From Lachancea dasiensis (taxonomy: Eukaryota; Ascomycota; Saccharomycetes; Saccharomycetales; Saccharomycetaceae): 64,000 nt of DNA. This document shows positions 51,153 through 61,650 of this stretch, one piece after another. The stretch spans positions 744,001 through 808,000 of the forward strand of contig LT598458.1 of the NCBI GenBank assembly GCA_900074725.1, read 5' to 3'. The notes beneath the pieces were generated by a model that saw nothing but the letters and a program-made list of their open reading frames with translations, was not told the origin of the DNA and did no database searches. The translations under genes were made by a program, and so were the position numbers. Positions within the stretch are counted from its first letter, which is position 1, and each line of letters begins with the position of its first letter.

Positions 51153-53189
51153 TTAAAGCGTACTTTTGGGGACGGAAATTTTGTTTTGAATGAGCACGTC
51201 AATATCCCTTTTAGATGGCGTGAAATTCTTCATTGAATGGATATCTTGAAGTAGTGCCATGAGAATATCGTTTTGTTGGGTAGTGAAACCGCCATGCATC
51301 GTTTTGGAGAGAATAGCCAAAGTATGAAGAATCCTGGACGCAGCTGCAAAGGAGAGAGACTTTTGAGCACGCTTTGCAAAAGTGGCGTAGATATTGATTT
51401 TCTCCAATTTGGCTGCCGATTTATCTTGTATACATTGTTCACAGACAGCATCAATAATTGGGTCCAGAATAGACCTAGTGATGTTGTTCATGCTTTTTGT
51501 ATCTTGTGCAAACCTTTTGAAAATATCTTCACAGGCATTGATATTTCCAGCTTTACTTTCTGCGGTAATCATGTACCCATATTTCTTAGCATCAAGTGGG
51601 GTTTGTATTTCGTTGAAAAGTGCGCGTGTCACTTCGATGTCGGGGCAAATTTCGGAGAACTTTTTGAAAATTGCACTAGTCGCTCTTACATCGTTTTTAC
51701 TTTTTGAGATACTTCTCATAAATTGAAATTCAGCATCTTTGGTGTAAGTATAATTGCTGTACATCTTCAGAGCTAATGTAGTATCATCAGCCTTCAGTGG
51801 GGCATCTGGATCAGAAAAGTGCTTGCGATAAAATTGATTGATGTCGGCTTCAAGACGCCTTTCCTCGATCATTTTGAGGAGCACTTGATTGGCGAGCTTG
51901 ATGGATCCGATTTTCTCCGGGAGTTGACTTTGAATCCCTTCTAAACTGAAATTTTTGCGATAAGATTGGAACAAAAGGTACGCTTCCGTCAAGGATTGAT
52001 CGGACTTCAGTGCGATAGGAATTTCATTGTTCCAGAGTTGTTGCATATGCTGAAAGTTACGACTTTCACCTAAAGCTGTGACAAGCGCAATATAAGAGTC
52101 CACTCCGATAGCTCCAGACGATGTTAAAATATAAGTGTTCCAAACGGCTTCAATCCGCTTGATCTTCTGTTCTCTAACATCACGCCCATAGACAGGGATA
52201 TTCGCCACGGCGACGAGAAGGGCGTTTTTCAAGCTTATGTCGAGAATACCAGCCTCTTTGGCGGTATTGAAGGCAGCTATGGCTTGTTGAGGTTTGTTCA
52301 GTTCAATAAATTTATTCATGAAGGTTGCAAAAGTGTCCGTACTGAGCTGCTGACCAGAAGCTTGGGCAGCTGTTTTTAAACCTTGAAAAAGGTTTTGCAC
52401 ATCCTGCACTTGATCAAGTCTTTGCAATTGTTTTTCAAATTCGAGTTTACACGTCTGAGAAAACTCGAGTACCAAGCGAGAAAAGCGCTCTTTGGCGTTC
52501 TTGCGCGTAACAGAGTCCATATTCAAGGTGTCAATGATGTACCGTATCCTTGGAAGTGGCAATTGCTCCGTTTTTTCGCCCAAGTTCAAAACTTGGGCTA
52601 ATTCTGCTAAGTTGGGTGAGTTTCCAGGAAGCATTAGATATCCGATAGAAGCTAACGCCAAGTTATTTGCGTGATGATTGGCATATGTTGAGATCACCAT
52701 CTTGGGGTTTTCAGCGAGAGTTTCGAGGTACTTGACCCACAAGCCTAAGACATCTTGAGGAGCATTTAGGGCGATCAAATGTTCGAAGACGATTTGGAAG
52801 TGGGAATCACGCGCCAGCCCGTACTCGCACATAAGACAGAGAATTTCATATGGATTAGGAGGCAGTTGACTGTCATTTTCAGAGGGATTATTCAGGTCCT
52901 TCCTAGATGCTTGTAAAAGCTGAACTAGGACGGAATTGAGCCCAAAGGATCTTTGCAAAGTAAAACGGGTATCCTGAAGGGACTGAGAAACTTCGTACAG
53001 CCTATTTTTGAAAAGATTAAAGGCTGATAGAGAGTTCTGATGCGCTTTCAGTTCGTTAGCGAGTTCAATGCTCAATTGAGAGACAGGATGTACTTTACGA
53101 GCAGCATTTGCAGCAGCAGTATTCCAACGAGCCGCAAACCGACTGCGTACTAGCAGTATATTTGTGGTGTTGAAGGAACTGGTCTGCAT
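51153..53189 (-). CDS. MSC6: Mitochondrial PPR-type protein Msc6
   Basis: A 678-residue protein (S. cerevisiae 692) in the place of YOR354C. The N-terminus is basic (MQTSSFNTTNILLVRSRFAA, then RWNTAAANAARK), like a mitochondrial presequence. The body shows pentatricopeptide-like helical pairs, for example TFATFMNKFIELNKPQQAIA with AFNTAKEAGI, and KYGYMITAESKAGNINACED with IFKRFAQD. S. cerevisiae Msc6 is a mitochondrial PPR protein, linked by its name to meiotic sister-chromatid recombination; its RNA target is not known to me. The gene is convergent with CYC3. Confidence 0.88.
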   Translation of the reverse strand: MQTSSFNTTNILLVRSRFAARWNTAAANAARKVHPVSQLSIELANELKAHQNSLSAFNLFKNRLYEVSQSLQDTRFTLQRSFGLNSVLVQLLQASRKDLNNPSENDSQLPPNPYEILCLMCEYGLARDSHFQIVFEHLIALNAPQDVLGLWVKYLETLAENPKMVISTYANHHANNLALASIGYLMLPGNSPNLAELAQVLNLGEKTEQLPLPRIRYIIDTLNMDSVTRKNAKERFSRLVLEFSQTCKLEFEKQLQRLDQVQDVQNLFQGLKTAAQASGQQLSTDTFATFMNKFIELNKPQQAIAAFNTAKEAGILDISLKNALLVAVANIPVYGRDVREQKIKRIEAVWNTYILTSSGAIGVDSYIALVTALGESRNFQHMQQLWNNEIPIALKSDQSLTEAYLLFQSYRKNFSLEGIQSQLPEKIGSIKLANQVLLKMIEERRLEADINQFYRKHFSDPDAPLKADDTTLALKMYSNYTYTKDAEFQFMRSISKSKNDVRATSAIFKKFSEICPDIEVTRALFNEIQTPLDAKKYGYMITAESKAGNINACEDIFKRFAQDTKSMNNITRSILDPIIDAVCEQCIQDKSAAKLEKINIYATFAKRAQKSLSFAAASRILHTLAILSKTMHGGFTTQQNDILMALLQDIHSMKNFTPSKRDIDVLIQNKISVPKSTL

Positions 53190-55040
53190 AGGTTACTAGT
53201 ACACTCGCTACCTCTGTAGGCGTGCATAGCCGATGATGCCTTATAGATATTCAAATTTTCAAGAGCTTTCGACAAGTCGTTCTAAGTTACCTAGACGTCA
53301 GGCTAATATGAATGGATCTACTGGCGAAATGACTGAGAAAGGCATTTGGTCATTGCGCGCACCATAAACCATGGACTCAACGTACTGCAACTTTGTATTT
53401 CAAACCACTATGAAGGGTCCCAGAAAGCTATAAAAAACGCTTGTGATCTCGGATCTGCTCCAATAATCACTCTGAAGTAGATACACCGTAAACCTGCATC
53501 GACGTAACAGTATAAAGTTTGGGCGCGTTGAAAAGCCTGATCTGAAGCGTAGAAAAAGTGTGGCATCTGCAACCGGGCTTTGAGCAAAAGTACTTCTTCG
53601 ACTAGCGTGGGTGCCTAAATGACCATGTTGGCTTTTAGTATGGTTGATCTAGAAGTATTGACTCTAGTATCCAAATCGAGGGTTTGTAGAGTCTCGGCTT
53701 GTCTCCAATCAGTCTACCTGCCCACCCTCAATGATATGCTACCAAGCGACAATGCTGAGTATTCTTAAGAGCACTTTATATACTATCTAATAAGCTCCTG
53801 CAGATGTGGCCAGCAACATACTACGCCCGTTCTTTCGCAAAGGTCTCACAAAGCGCTTCACAGTTCATTAGTACGACTTACCCAGCAATGCTCAACTGTG
53901 CCAAGATTATACAGTGACAGCACAGCTTGCCATGTGCAGAATGGACGGTCCGATAACTTAGGGTCACGTTTCGAAGAACTGTAAGTACTTGATTCTTTTG
54001 CATGAAGCAGCGAACACACGAATAGTTCCCGTTTGGCAGACTTCAACAAACGACGTGCTTTCAACTTAGCCATAGTAATTAATGAAACACAAAAGCTTAG
54101 TTTATAGCCAACTCCGACGACCCCGACTCGTCACATCAGAACTCCCAGGGCGAGGCCAGTGGAGTACAAAGTGATCACAACTTAAGGATGTGACGGAGCG
54201 ACAGGAAAAACATTGATGGGATGCAAGCCAGTGCATTGCTGACTGGCGAGATGTACTTTGAACTACATAACATGGACAGTCTCTGGAACTGCCAAATAGT
54301 GCGAAAAAACTCAGCGTGGCTCGTTAACGAAAACTCATGGGCTCTAGTCGATGAACGCGACAAACCGGAGCCCTGAACCCAGTCTGCACGGCCACAACTA
54401 GCCCAAGAATTGGATCTCCTTCCAACTTGTCCATCTTCGTTGAAGGACGCACATCACTAACGACGTTCCGTCGTCAAACCATCTCCGGCCGCATTGATCC
54501 AGTTGAGCGAAGAGCCTTCGCACCAAGCTAACCGTTATAATCGATGGCCTACAGCTAGTTTACGCCCTGTATAACCACAGAACATATTCTACTTCGACAA
54601 TACTCTACAGTATTTCCATCGTTGTAAAATACTCATAAAAGACCACTTTTTTTTTGTCACCACTCCAGCCTTAGCATTCCGTTCCAGCTGCTCACAGTCT
54701 GCTCCCATCGCTTCTTTCTGCTACTCTGTGGACTCATTCAAGTCTGTACCTCTTTCTTGGCTGGTCATTTTACTCAAACTATACTCATTTACTTACCACA
54801 ATTTTCTCATCCTCATCCCACCAGACAAAATTTGACACCGGCACCAATCTACTCGCATGTCGGTTTCCTCCTCCACTATTTCAACACCACTTAGGTTCTC
54901 CGACTTGCAATTGGCAACGGCAAGGACTATTGACGGTCTCCGTTGGGAAGGCTTTTTGGCTGAGATTATCCGGCCCACCCCACACCTCATTCTCGTCGTC
55001 TGATTTGGCATCTGTCCCTTGAACTCCCACAAATTGCGTC
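53190..55040. other. MSC6 to hAT-like gene intergenic region
   Basis: 1.85 kb with no convincing gene. A 71-codon minus-strand ORF from 54073 was considered and not accepted. A CATAAAAG sequence near 54633 and a T-run at 54647-54656 could be promoter parts of the next gene. I looked for hAT-type terminal inverted repeats matching the other flank and saw none. In S. cerevisiae GDS1 follows MSC6, but it is not here. Confidence 0.4.
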
Positions 55041-57638
55041 ATGGGATCCATGAACAATATGAACAACAACAGCGGAGTGCACCAACGAGGCACTGGAGAT
55101 TTGCATGCACTGAAGCGGGACAAGCAAAGTAAAGGCCAGGACCAAGCGTTGGATCCTGATTTTGAAGTACTTACGGGCCAGCACGGGAACCAGGTGCGCC
55201 CTGAGGAAATGTCACTTGACCCGGTGCTGGACTCGGTAGCGTATGGATTGGCAGATTCAGTAGCACTTCAGGCCAGCGGTGTAGCCCACGACAATGTAGA
55301 AGACTTTTCGCGGGAGTCATCGGGCCGTTTTGTGCAGAGTGGGCATTTTGGCCATAGTGAGCGATTCGAGCCGGACGAACATTCGGAGCAACGGTTGCCA
55401 TCGCTGGCACAAGCACATCAACAGCTCCAGAACGAAGAACAACTGCAAACACACCAGCTCCAGCAGCAGGAGCAGCAGGAGCAGCAGTTACAGCCGGGGC
55501 AGCCACATTCTCATCAGTTCTTGTTGTTCAATCAGCCTCGTGCCACACAGCAAGACTCCAGCCGGAGCTCGTCAGACCCTGCCTCCAGGTCGTACTCGTC
55601 GAATGGGTGGATGAACCGCTCTCGGTTTAGGCCGTACTTCAAGATCTCCATCTCCGGGGACGCTAAGATCGCCTCCTGTATCTACTGCGGAAAGGAATAC
55701 AAAGAGGGCGAATCGACAGGAAACCTTTCCAAGCATATAACCAACAATCACGCAGCAGAGTACAAGTCGCGCGAGCGTGCTGCATCCAAGGACACCACCC
55801 TGACTTCGCTAACAAGCAAAGAACGTTCGCTGCGACTTTCGCCAAAGTTTGTATCGGAGCTCAACCGCGAGAGTGGAACTTTTGCGTCGGTGGTGCTGAT
55901 TACCGAGACGCTGGTGCCACTCTACGTTGTGGAGTCCATGGGCTGGAAGATCATCAACGGGCTGGTGCCTGACGTTTCGCTGATCGAGACCCGCAAGGCC
56001 GTGGTAGAAAAACTCGATTACTACCGTGAGTGTCTAAATCAGTCTCTAAAGACTAGCTTAGAGTCTTCTACGTTCCTCAGCGTGCAATTGTACGTCTGCT
56101 CGCGGGAAAATGGCTTGCGATACCTCGCAGTGTCCGTGTCTTTTGCCCCCAACATTTTGGACCACGAACGGCTTTCCACTATCCAGACTCCAGAGCTGCT
56201 CTTGAATAATACGGGTGATCCCGTTAATGGCCACTTGCTTGATGTGGTGGAGTTCAACGACAAAGCTAGCGACCATCCTCTTTTGGCTGAAGGTGTTTTG
56301 AAAATTCTGGACAGGTACAACATTACGTCCAAAGTGGCGCTGGTGACCATCGATCAGCTGAGTCATAAACTTGGAATTCATGACAGTTTAATGAACGCTC
56401 TAAATTGCAATCCGGACTCCGTGGTGAAGAAGTATCTGGGCAACGTTGGCCTAGCCCGCTGTATTAACTCGGGCCTTGAGGTCCAGTTTGAAAGAGTAGC
56501 ACAGGACCTGCTGCGGGACGAAGATTTCCAGCACGAGTACCAGAAGATAGAAAAGCTAGCAGAGTCGTGGAACAACATTCCAGGCCTGAAAAGTTTTGCA
56601 GACGAGTTGGTTTCCCCCCCAAGGTTTTCCAGTCAAGTTAACGAGGCTCGTTCCGTTTGGCGCCAGGTAACTAAATTTCTGCGTGTGCAACAACAACTCA
56701 AAGATTGGCTAGACAATGCAGAACACGATGCGGAAGCATCGATCCTGAATGAATTGAGCGCAAACATTTCCCACACGACACGAGCACTCGAGTTGTTTCG
56801 CTACTACGTCGAATGTTGTTCAGTTTTCGATAAACTACGTGGGTCCATGTTGACTGATGGCATTTGTTACTTGCCAGAGGGTGTCTTCATTTCGTATAAA
56901 TTAAATCAATTTTACGATCTGTGTGAAAGTGCCCAAAATGGCGAGTTCATTCACAATGAGGAATTTGCGTATTTAAACGGATCCGATAGCCTACTACCCG
57001 AGCACAAGCAACGAGTTCTCAAGGCCGTGTTGGCCAGTAAAAAGATGTTCAAAGGTTTTTTCGATGGTGTCACAGAAAATCTTACGTTCTATGTTTCTGT
57101 GGCATTAGATCCTTCGTCCCGGTTTGAAAACTTGCGACAATTCATCTCCGAGGATGAATTGAACGGCATAATTGGCAAAGTGGAGGTGTCAATACAGGAG
57201 TACTTGTCCAAATGCGATCTGTACGATCACAGCACTACCAAATCTGGCGGCCAAATGGCTAACCAGACTAGTAAACGCAAGCGGCTTGGTGAGGGGCCCT
57301 CTGAAACTGGCGTGTTTTCCAGCAGCTATGACGAGTGGACACACTACAAAAACGAAACCAAAATACTGTCTAGGTCACGTCGCAGTATCCTGCAATGGTG
57401 GTATGATCGACGGGCAAAGTACCCCCATTTATTCAGGCTGGCCGTCGCGCTACTTTACACGCAGATTAGCTCCAATGAAACCGAAAACATTTTCTATGTC
57501 ACCGAGCACACGCTAAAGGTTTACCAGAGGAGTGTGGGTAGAATCAACACCCAGAAAGTTATGCTACTGAGAAACCGATTCAAAAATTTCGGCCTGTACA
57601 ATCAGGCGCTGCGATTCGTCAATCCCTCCATTGATTGA
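55041..57638 (+). CDS. hAT-transposase-derived BED-finger protein, probably domesticated
   Basis: An intact 865-residue ORF. After a Gln/Ser/His-rich N-terminus (Gln run near 120-155) comes a BED zinc finger with Cys213, Cys216, His232 and His237. The middle resembles the hAT RNase H-like core: ALVTIDQLSH sits where hAT proteins have the second catalytic Asp (TTDNASN), and VALDPSSRF matches the LDPRF motif. The C-terminal hATC dimerisation region (about 775-850) has WW at 786-787, YPHLFRLAVALL and SSNETENIF. The first catalytic Asp of hATs appears missing (LSVQLYVCSRE), and so does the CxxH motif. With no visible terminal repeats this suggests a host gene. Active-site loss is inferred by eye. 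hAT-derived families are known in Lachancea and relatives. Confidence 0.82.
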   Translation: MGSMNNMNNNSGVHQRGTGDLHALKRDKQSKGQDQALDPDFEVLTGQHGNQVRPEEMSLDPVLDSVAYGLADSVALQASGVAHDNVEDFSRESSGRFVQSGHFGHSERFEPDEHSEQRLPSLAQAHQQLQNEEQLQTHQLQQQEQQEQQLQPGQPHSHQFLLFNQPRATQQDSSRSSSDPASRSYSSNGWMNRSRFRPYFKISISGDAKIASCIYCGKEYKEGESTGNLSKHITNNHAAEYKSRERAASKDTTLTSLTSKERSLRLSPKFVSELNRESGTFASVVLITETLVPLYVVESMGWKIINGLVPDVSLIETRKAVVEKLDYYRECLNQSLKTSLESSTFLSVQLYVCSRENGLRYLAVSVSFAPNILDHERLSTIQTPELLLNNTGDPVNGHLLDVVEFNDKASDHPLLAEGVLKILDRYNITSKVALVTIDQLSHKLGIHDSLMNALNCNPDSVVKKYLGNVGLARCINSGLEVQFERVAQDLLRDEDFQHEYQKIEKLAESWNNIPGLKSFADELVSPPRFSSQVNEARSVWRQVTKFLRVQQQLKDWLDNAEHDAEASILNELSANISHTTRALELFRYYVECCSVFDKLRGSMLTDGICYLPEGVFISYKLNQFYDLCESAQNGEFIHNEEFAYLNGSDSLLPEHKQRVLKAVLASKKMFKGFFDGVTENLTFYVSVALDPSSRFENLRQFISEDELNGIIGKVEVSIQEYLSKCDLYDHSTTKSGGQMANQTSKRKRLGEGPSETGVFSSSYDEWTHYKNETKILSRSRRSILQWWYDRRAKYPHLFRLAVALLYTQISSNETENIFYVTEHTLKVYQRSVGRINTQKVMLLRNRFKNFGLYNQALRFVNPSID

Positions 57639-59082
57639 CCATGGTCATGTCTATCCCGTAGAGCAACAACAAAACTCGGCCTCTCAAAGCCAGAAAAGTG
57701 CAGCAGCCCTTTTCAAACTAACCTACAATCTACTCGCGCGCCGAAGCCTATTTGTTCCCGAACGCCTAGTGTTGGACAAACATCCTCAGCGCCAATATGT
57801 AATTGCGTTCAAAGTGATATGCAGGCACACCTTTTCGAAAAACTCCGAAAATTACACAAAAACACGGTGTCACCACGTTTCGTAAATAGTGAAGATATGA
57901 ATGAGAGACCCGGGCAGATGAAAATGCCTGGGTGTCTCAGGAGCTCTCTGCCTACGGTACGTACAACAATATGCAGTATATTCGTCCGATCACCATTTTC
58001 GAACCGAACCATGGTACGGTTTTTAAAGTGGTTTGCCTAACCTCCGTTATCAGGTCAGCATTCCTAATCTTGTCGGTAATCTCCGCCTTATTATCGTTAG
58101 TCCTGCAGTAATTAATACGAGCGGGCATCCTTCTACAGGACTATGCAGGCTAGTCAAACACGCCCACACGCTGCAATCGGGTGAGCAGGTTAAGCCATTG
58201 TCACGGCTAGTAAATGTTGCCTTGTGTGGGCATATCATTTGGTTTTCTTCGTTCACATGGCCCAGTTGTGATTTCCCAAAAAGGATGTTGTTGAAGTGGG
58301 GGATAGGGTTACGAAGCTTGCTAGTCCTGCAGCGGTGCTGCTCGCGAGAATCTACCAAATTGTTAGTGGAGATACCTCAATGATTTTCGAAAAACTCCCG
58401 AGGACGGTGAATTTTTCTCTCCATGTTTTTTTTTTTTCTGGGATCTCTTCTGTTCGAACGGACAACTTGTATGGCTGGGTGCGAAAAAAATCCCAATATG
58501 GTCCATGAGATCCAACATTCTCAGAATGTGGCGAAAGCCTCAGCGAGGAGCGACCTGCCGTGCTGAAGGAACCTAAATGGAATGATGATTTTCTGCTCCG
58601 ACCGGATTTTTTTGAGTCTCACGCTAGCATCTGTTGGGATCTTTAGATCTGGCCGCCGCAGGCTCTGTCCACACACGGTGCCCGTGCTAAATCTTGAGGA
58701 ATCCGTAGGGTAGGCTGGTGGGCCCAAGATCGGATTAGGCAGAGCCTGATAGTAAGGTGTTCAGTACCGGAAAAAAAAAAAATTACCCTATTGGCCCAAT
58801 GTCTCTCGAAATGGTAATTTTCCGTCCGTTCTCACGGTGCGCGGCAAGCACCCGCTTAATCTCTGGAGCTTTGGTATGCGGGCCACTCAGTAGCAAATCC
58901 TATGGCCCCGATAGCACTCTCTTGGATGTCCTGACAATTTTTTTTGAACTGTGTATCTGTCAATCTCTGTAGGTGTCTCTATCCCAGCCCGATTGTTCCT
59001 GCGAGACGCAACAGGCATAGCAGATTTTGAAGATTTTTGGTTAGATTTAGGGCATGTGAGCGGGTCCCAGCGTGGGTGGGTC
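57639..59082. other. Intergenic region after the hAT-like gene
   Basis: 1.4 kb without a recognisable gene. It contains homopolymer runs at about 58426-58438 (T) and 58769-58781 (A). Several ORFs on both strands overlap one another and have no family features. Confidence 0.4.
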
Positions 59083-59108
59083 ATATATATATATATATAT
59101 ATATATAT
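59083..59108. repeat. (AT)13 microsatellite
   Basis: Thirteen uninterrupted AT units. They lie about 1.2 kb before the CLN3 start, at the boundary where ATG triplets disappear from the plus strand, and could act as a TATA-like or nucleosome-free promoter element. Confidence 0.95.
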
Positions 59109-59109
59109 G

Positions 59110-60315
59110 AAAGGAAGAGAGCCCAAACATCTTTCAACAATATTTCTTAAAGCCTTCTTTCTTCCACCAGAGTTATCCCTCGCCTCCATTTGCATTCGTG
59201 GTGGTCAATTGCATCTTAGCCGTGCTCTGCCGACCCACTAAACCACCACCCGGCTCCGACTCCGCGTATTCCTACTCTGCCACCTTACGTTCTTTCGCAT
59301 ACAGTGCAATAGCCAGCAGGTCTAAGCTATCGACACTCCACGTCCACAGTAGCGGTGAATACAAGTCTAAACCCTCGAATTTCAGTCTCCATCGAGCTTC
59401 GAGCCGACGACTTCAGCACTTCACGTCATCTCCCACGGAATTTTTCACCCGATTGGGATAAATTACTAGAGACGCCAGGTCTCCAGATCAGCCTATCAGG
59501 CAGTCCCTTTCACTCTTATTCTCGGCCCTCAAAAGAGAGCAGGAACAAGAAAGAAAGAAAACGCGAGTCTCAGTCACCAGGCAATCTCCCAACACTTGAT
59601 ACAGTTGCCTCAGCAGCCGGCATAATCTGCAGCATAATTCGGAGCCCCCAGATCTAGTTAATTTGCGGTAGTCCCAAATTACGGCAAACCTCATCTGTCG
59701 TTCTCAGAAAAAAGCGTCTGTTGTTGCTTGGGTCTTTTTACTTCATTATCGGAGAAAGTGAGGGAGGAAGTAACCTATTCAGTGTTCGCTTTTGCCTCTA
59801 TTCCTTTTCTTCCGAGCTTAGGACAACATCCTCAAATCGATTTTAAGGCGTGTTCAGAAGATCCTTAGCCGCGTATCGTTTTGAAGAACTCCTGGTGTTG
59901 TCTTCTGGATCAAAAGTTTCGCGAAGTGGTGGCGAGCGGTAAAGAAGGACTGCAATTCGTTGTTTTTCTTTTGCAGCTGCTTTTAAGCCTCTACCCCATT
60001 CCGTTTGTACGGCCTACAATCCCCTGTTCATCCTCACCTGTGTTTGATATAACTCTGATATTCAGCTTTTGAAGGGTTTACTTCAGACGCCATCAGTAAA
60101 CCGAGACCATACAGTACAGCCCGGTCCTTCTTCTCACACTTCTGTTACAACTCCGTTACACTTTTTGACCCCTAACCAAGGTGATCTCTCATCAACAGCA
60201 TATTGAAACTATCTGGCCCTTCGAAAAAAAATTAAAGGCCAGACGTACAATAATAGGATTATCTGATAAATCCTATTTTCTCGAATTTCATCCTTTTTTG
60301 CATCTGTCAGCCCAA
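59110..60315 (+). promoter_or_regulatory. Long AUG-free leader or promoter of CLN3
   Basis: No ATG occurs on the plus strand between the one at 59107 and the CLN3 start at 60316, a 1.2-kb gap, while about 20 occur on the minus strand. The stretch is pyrimidine-rich. A TTTCGCG at 59917-59923 (reverse of the SBF/MBF-type CGCGAAA) and AAGAAA repeats near 59548 are present. S. cerevisiae CLN3 has an 864-nt leader with a uORF; here no AUG uORF is possible. Confidence 0.65.
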
Positions 60316-61650
60316 ATGGCTACTTCCCACCTGTCGGACATGGCGTCCATTCGGCGCTCTGTTTGGAATTCGCGCGCTGCCCATCCAAAGGTGGTCCAGA
60401 TGGAATTGTTGGCACATCAGCTGGCTTGCCAGGATTATAGCGTTGATATCCTTCGACATCTTATCGACATTGAACAAGAGAGCCGTCCGTGCCTTGCGAG
60501 CTTTCAAGCTCAACCGGAAATAAACACTCACATGCGCTCCTTGATCTTTGACTTCACCATGTGTTGCCACACAAGGCTGGCCCTCTCGTCTTCCACCTTG
60601 TTTTTGTGTTTCAGCATTATTGATCGCTACTGCAGCCGCATCATTGTGAAGAGCTCTACTTATCAACTTGTCGCGCTTTGCAGTCTTTGGCTAGCATCCA
60701 AGTACACCGATAAAAAACCGCGGGTGCCGAGCTTGCGTGCCCTTCAAAGCCTGTGCTGTAACCAATATTCCCGCTCCCAATTCCTCGAAATGGAGCTTCA
60801 CATATTAAAGGCCCTTAATTGGACTCCATGTAACGCCCCTTCTCATGACGTTTTTGTTGATATCCTTTTGAAAAATAAAATCAGCTCCTTGAGCTATAAG
60901 GGGCTGAATATCAACGACTTAAAATATGCTAGCTGCGTATTATGCGAGTTGGCTTGTTTCGACCATGTTTTAGCTTTTGATTGTAATGCGAGTGCCGTGG
61001 CCCTTGCTGCTGTTACAGTTGCCACTCACGCCCTCAGGCTCTCTGTCGACAATAAGTTCATGCACTATGGAGTCATGCTCAAAGATGCCAACTTACAGCG
61101 CGTTTGCGATTTAATTTTGAAAAGACTTCGCTCTCGTAGCTTCCCCTCAAGTTTCAAGTTAAAATACTTGGGTCAAAACACTGTAGAATCAAATCCAATT
61201 CTGAAGAGTTTGATAGAGTATGATCTAATGATTGCTCAAACTCAAGCTCCGCCTATCACAGTCAATAGTACTTTGCTATCGCCAGCGTCTCAACAAGGCG
61301 AAGGTAACTCTGTCAATGTCAGCCCTGCCTTTGGCAACAATAAGAATGAGTATCCTTCTATGCATCCATTCAGATCCCCACGCGGCCGTATACCACCTAC
61401 GCCCAGTACTCCGTTGTCCATGGGAATGAAGATCAACGTCAAAGCTGGACCTGGAATAGACACACCCCAATCCGCAGCTTTGTCAGAAGATCCATCAAAG
61501 TACATTGCAGACGGCTATTCGTCTCAATCTGTGAAGTCGAACATTTCTCGGCCAGCTATGGTCAAGAGATCTGAGTCAAAACGGAAGTCCGCTTGTATGG
61601 ATATGGATTACTTTGAATTCACCGAATTTCCCTGTAAAAGGTCAAGGTAA
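60316..61650 (+). CDS. CLN3: G1 cyclin Cln3
   Basis: The upstream G1 cyclin that with Cdc28 starts the SBF/MBF programme; 444 residues (S. cerevisiae 580). The frame is open 45 codons further upstream but has no ATG there, so 60316 is the start. The cyclin box spans about residues 60-180, with the hallmarks LIFDFTMCCHTRLALSSSTL, ALCSLWLASKYTDKKPRVPS, LCCNQYSRSQFLEMELHILK and LNWTPC, all close to Cln3 rather than Cln1/2. The tail (from about 300) is Ser/Pro/Thr-rich, a likely PEST degradation region with minimal CDK sites, and ends with a basic KRSESKRKS and CKRSR, a possible nuclear signal. It is YAL040C, next to CYC3 in S. cerevisiae. Confidence 0.93.
   Translation: MATSHLSDMASIRRSVWNSRAAHPKVVQMELLAHQLACQDYSVDILRHLIDIEQESRPCLASFQAQPEINTHMRSLIFDFTMCCHTRLALSSSTLFLCFSIIDRYCSRIIVKSSTYQLVALCSLWLASKYTDKKPRVPSLRALQSLCCNQYSRSQFLEMELHILKALNWTPCNAPSHDVFVDILLKNKISSLSYKGLNINDLKYASCVLCELACFDHVLAFDCNASAVALAAVTVATHALRLSVDNKFMHYGVMLKDANLQRVCDLILKRLRSRSFPSSFKLKYLGQNTVESNPILKSLIEYDLMIAQTQAPPITVNSTLLSPASQQGEGNSVNVSPAFGNNKNEYPSMHPFRSPRGRIPPTPSTPLSMGMKINVKAGPGIDTPQSAALSEDPSKYIADGYSSQSVKSNISRPAMVKRSESKRKSACMDMDYFEFTEFPCKRSR

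Noticed and set aside
53858-54073. 71-codon minus-strand ORF with a basic N-terminus
   Set aside because: No recognisable domain, and the C-terminal part looks like random sequence; a first exon was considered, but I found no convincing partner.
53190-59082. Terminal inverted repeats around the hAT-like gene
   Set aside because: I compared both flanks by eye for short hAT-type ends and 8-bp duplications and found no matching pair; a computed search could still find degenerate ones.
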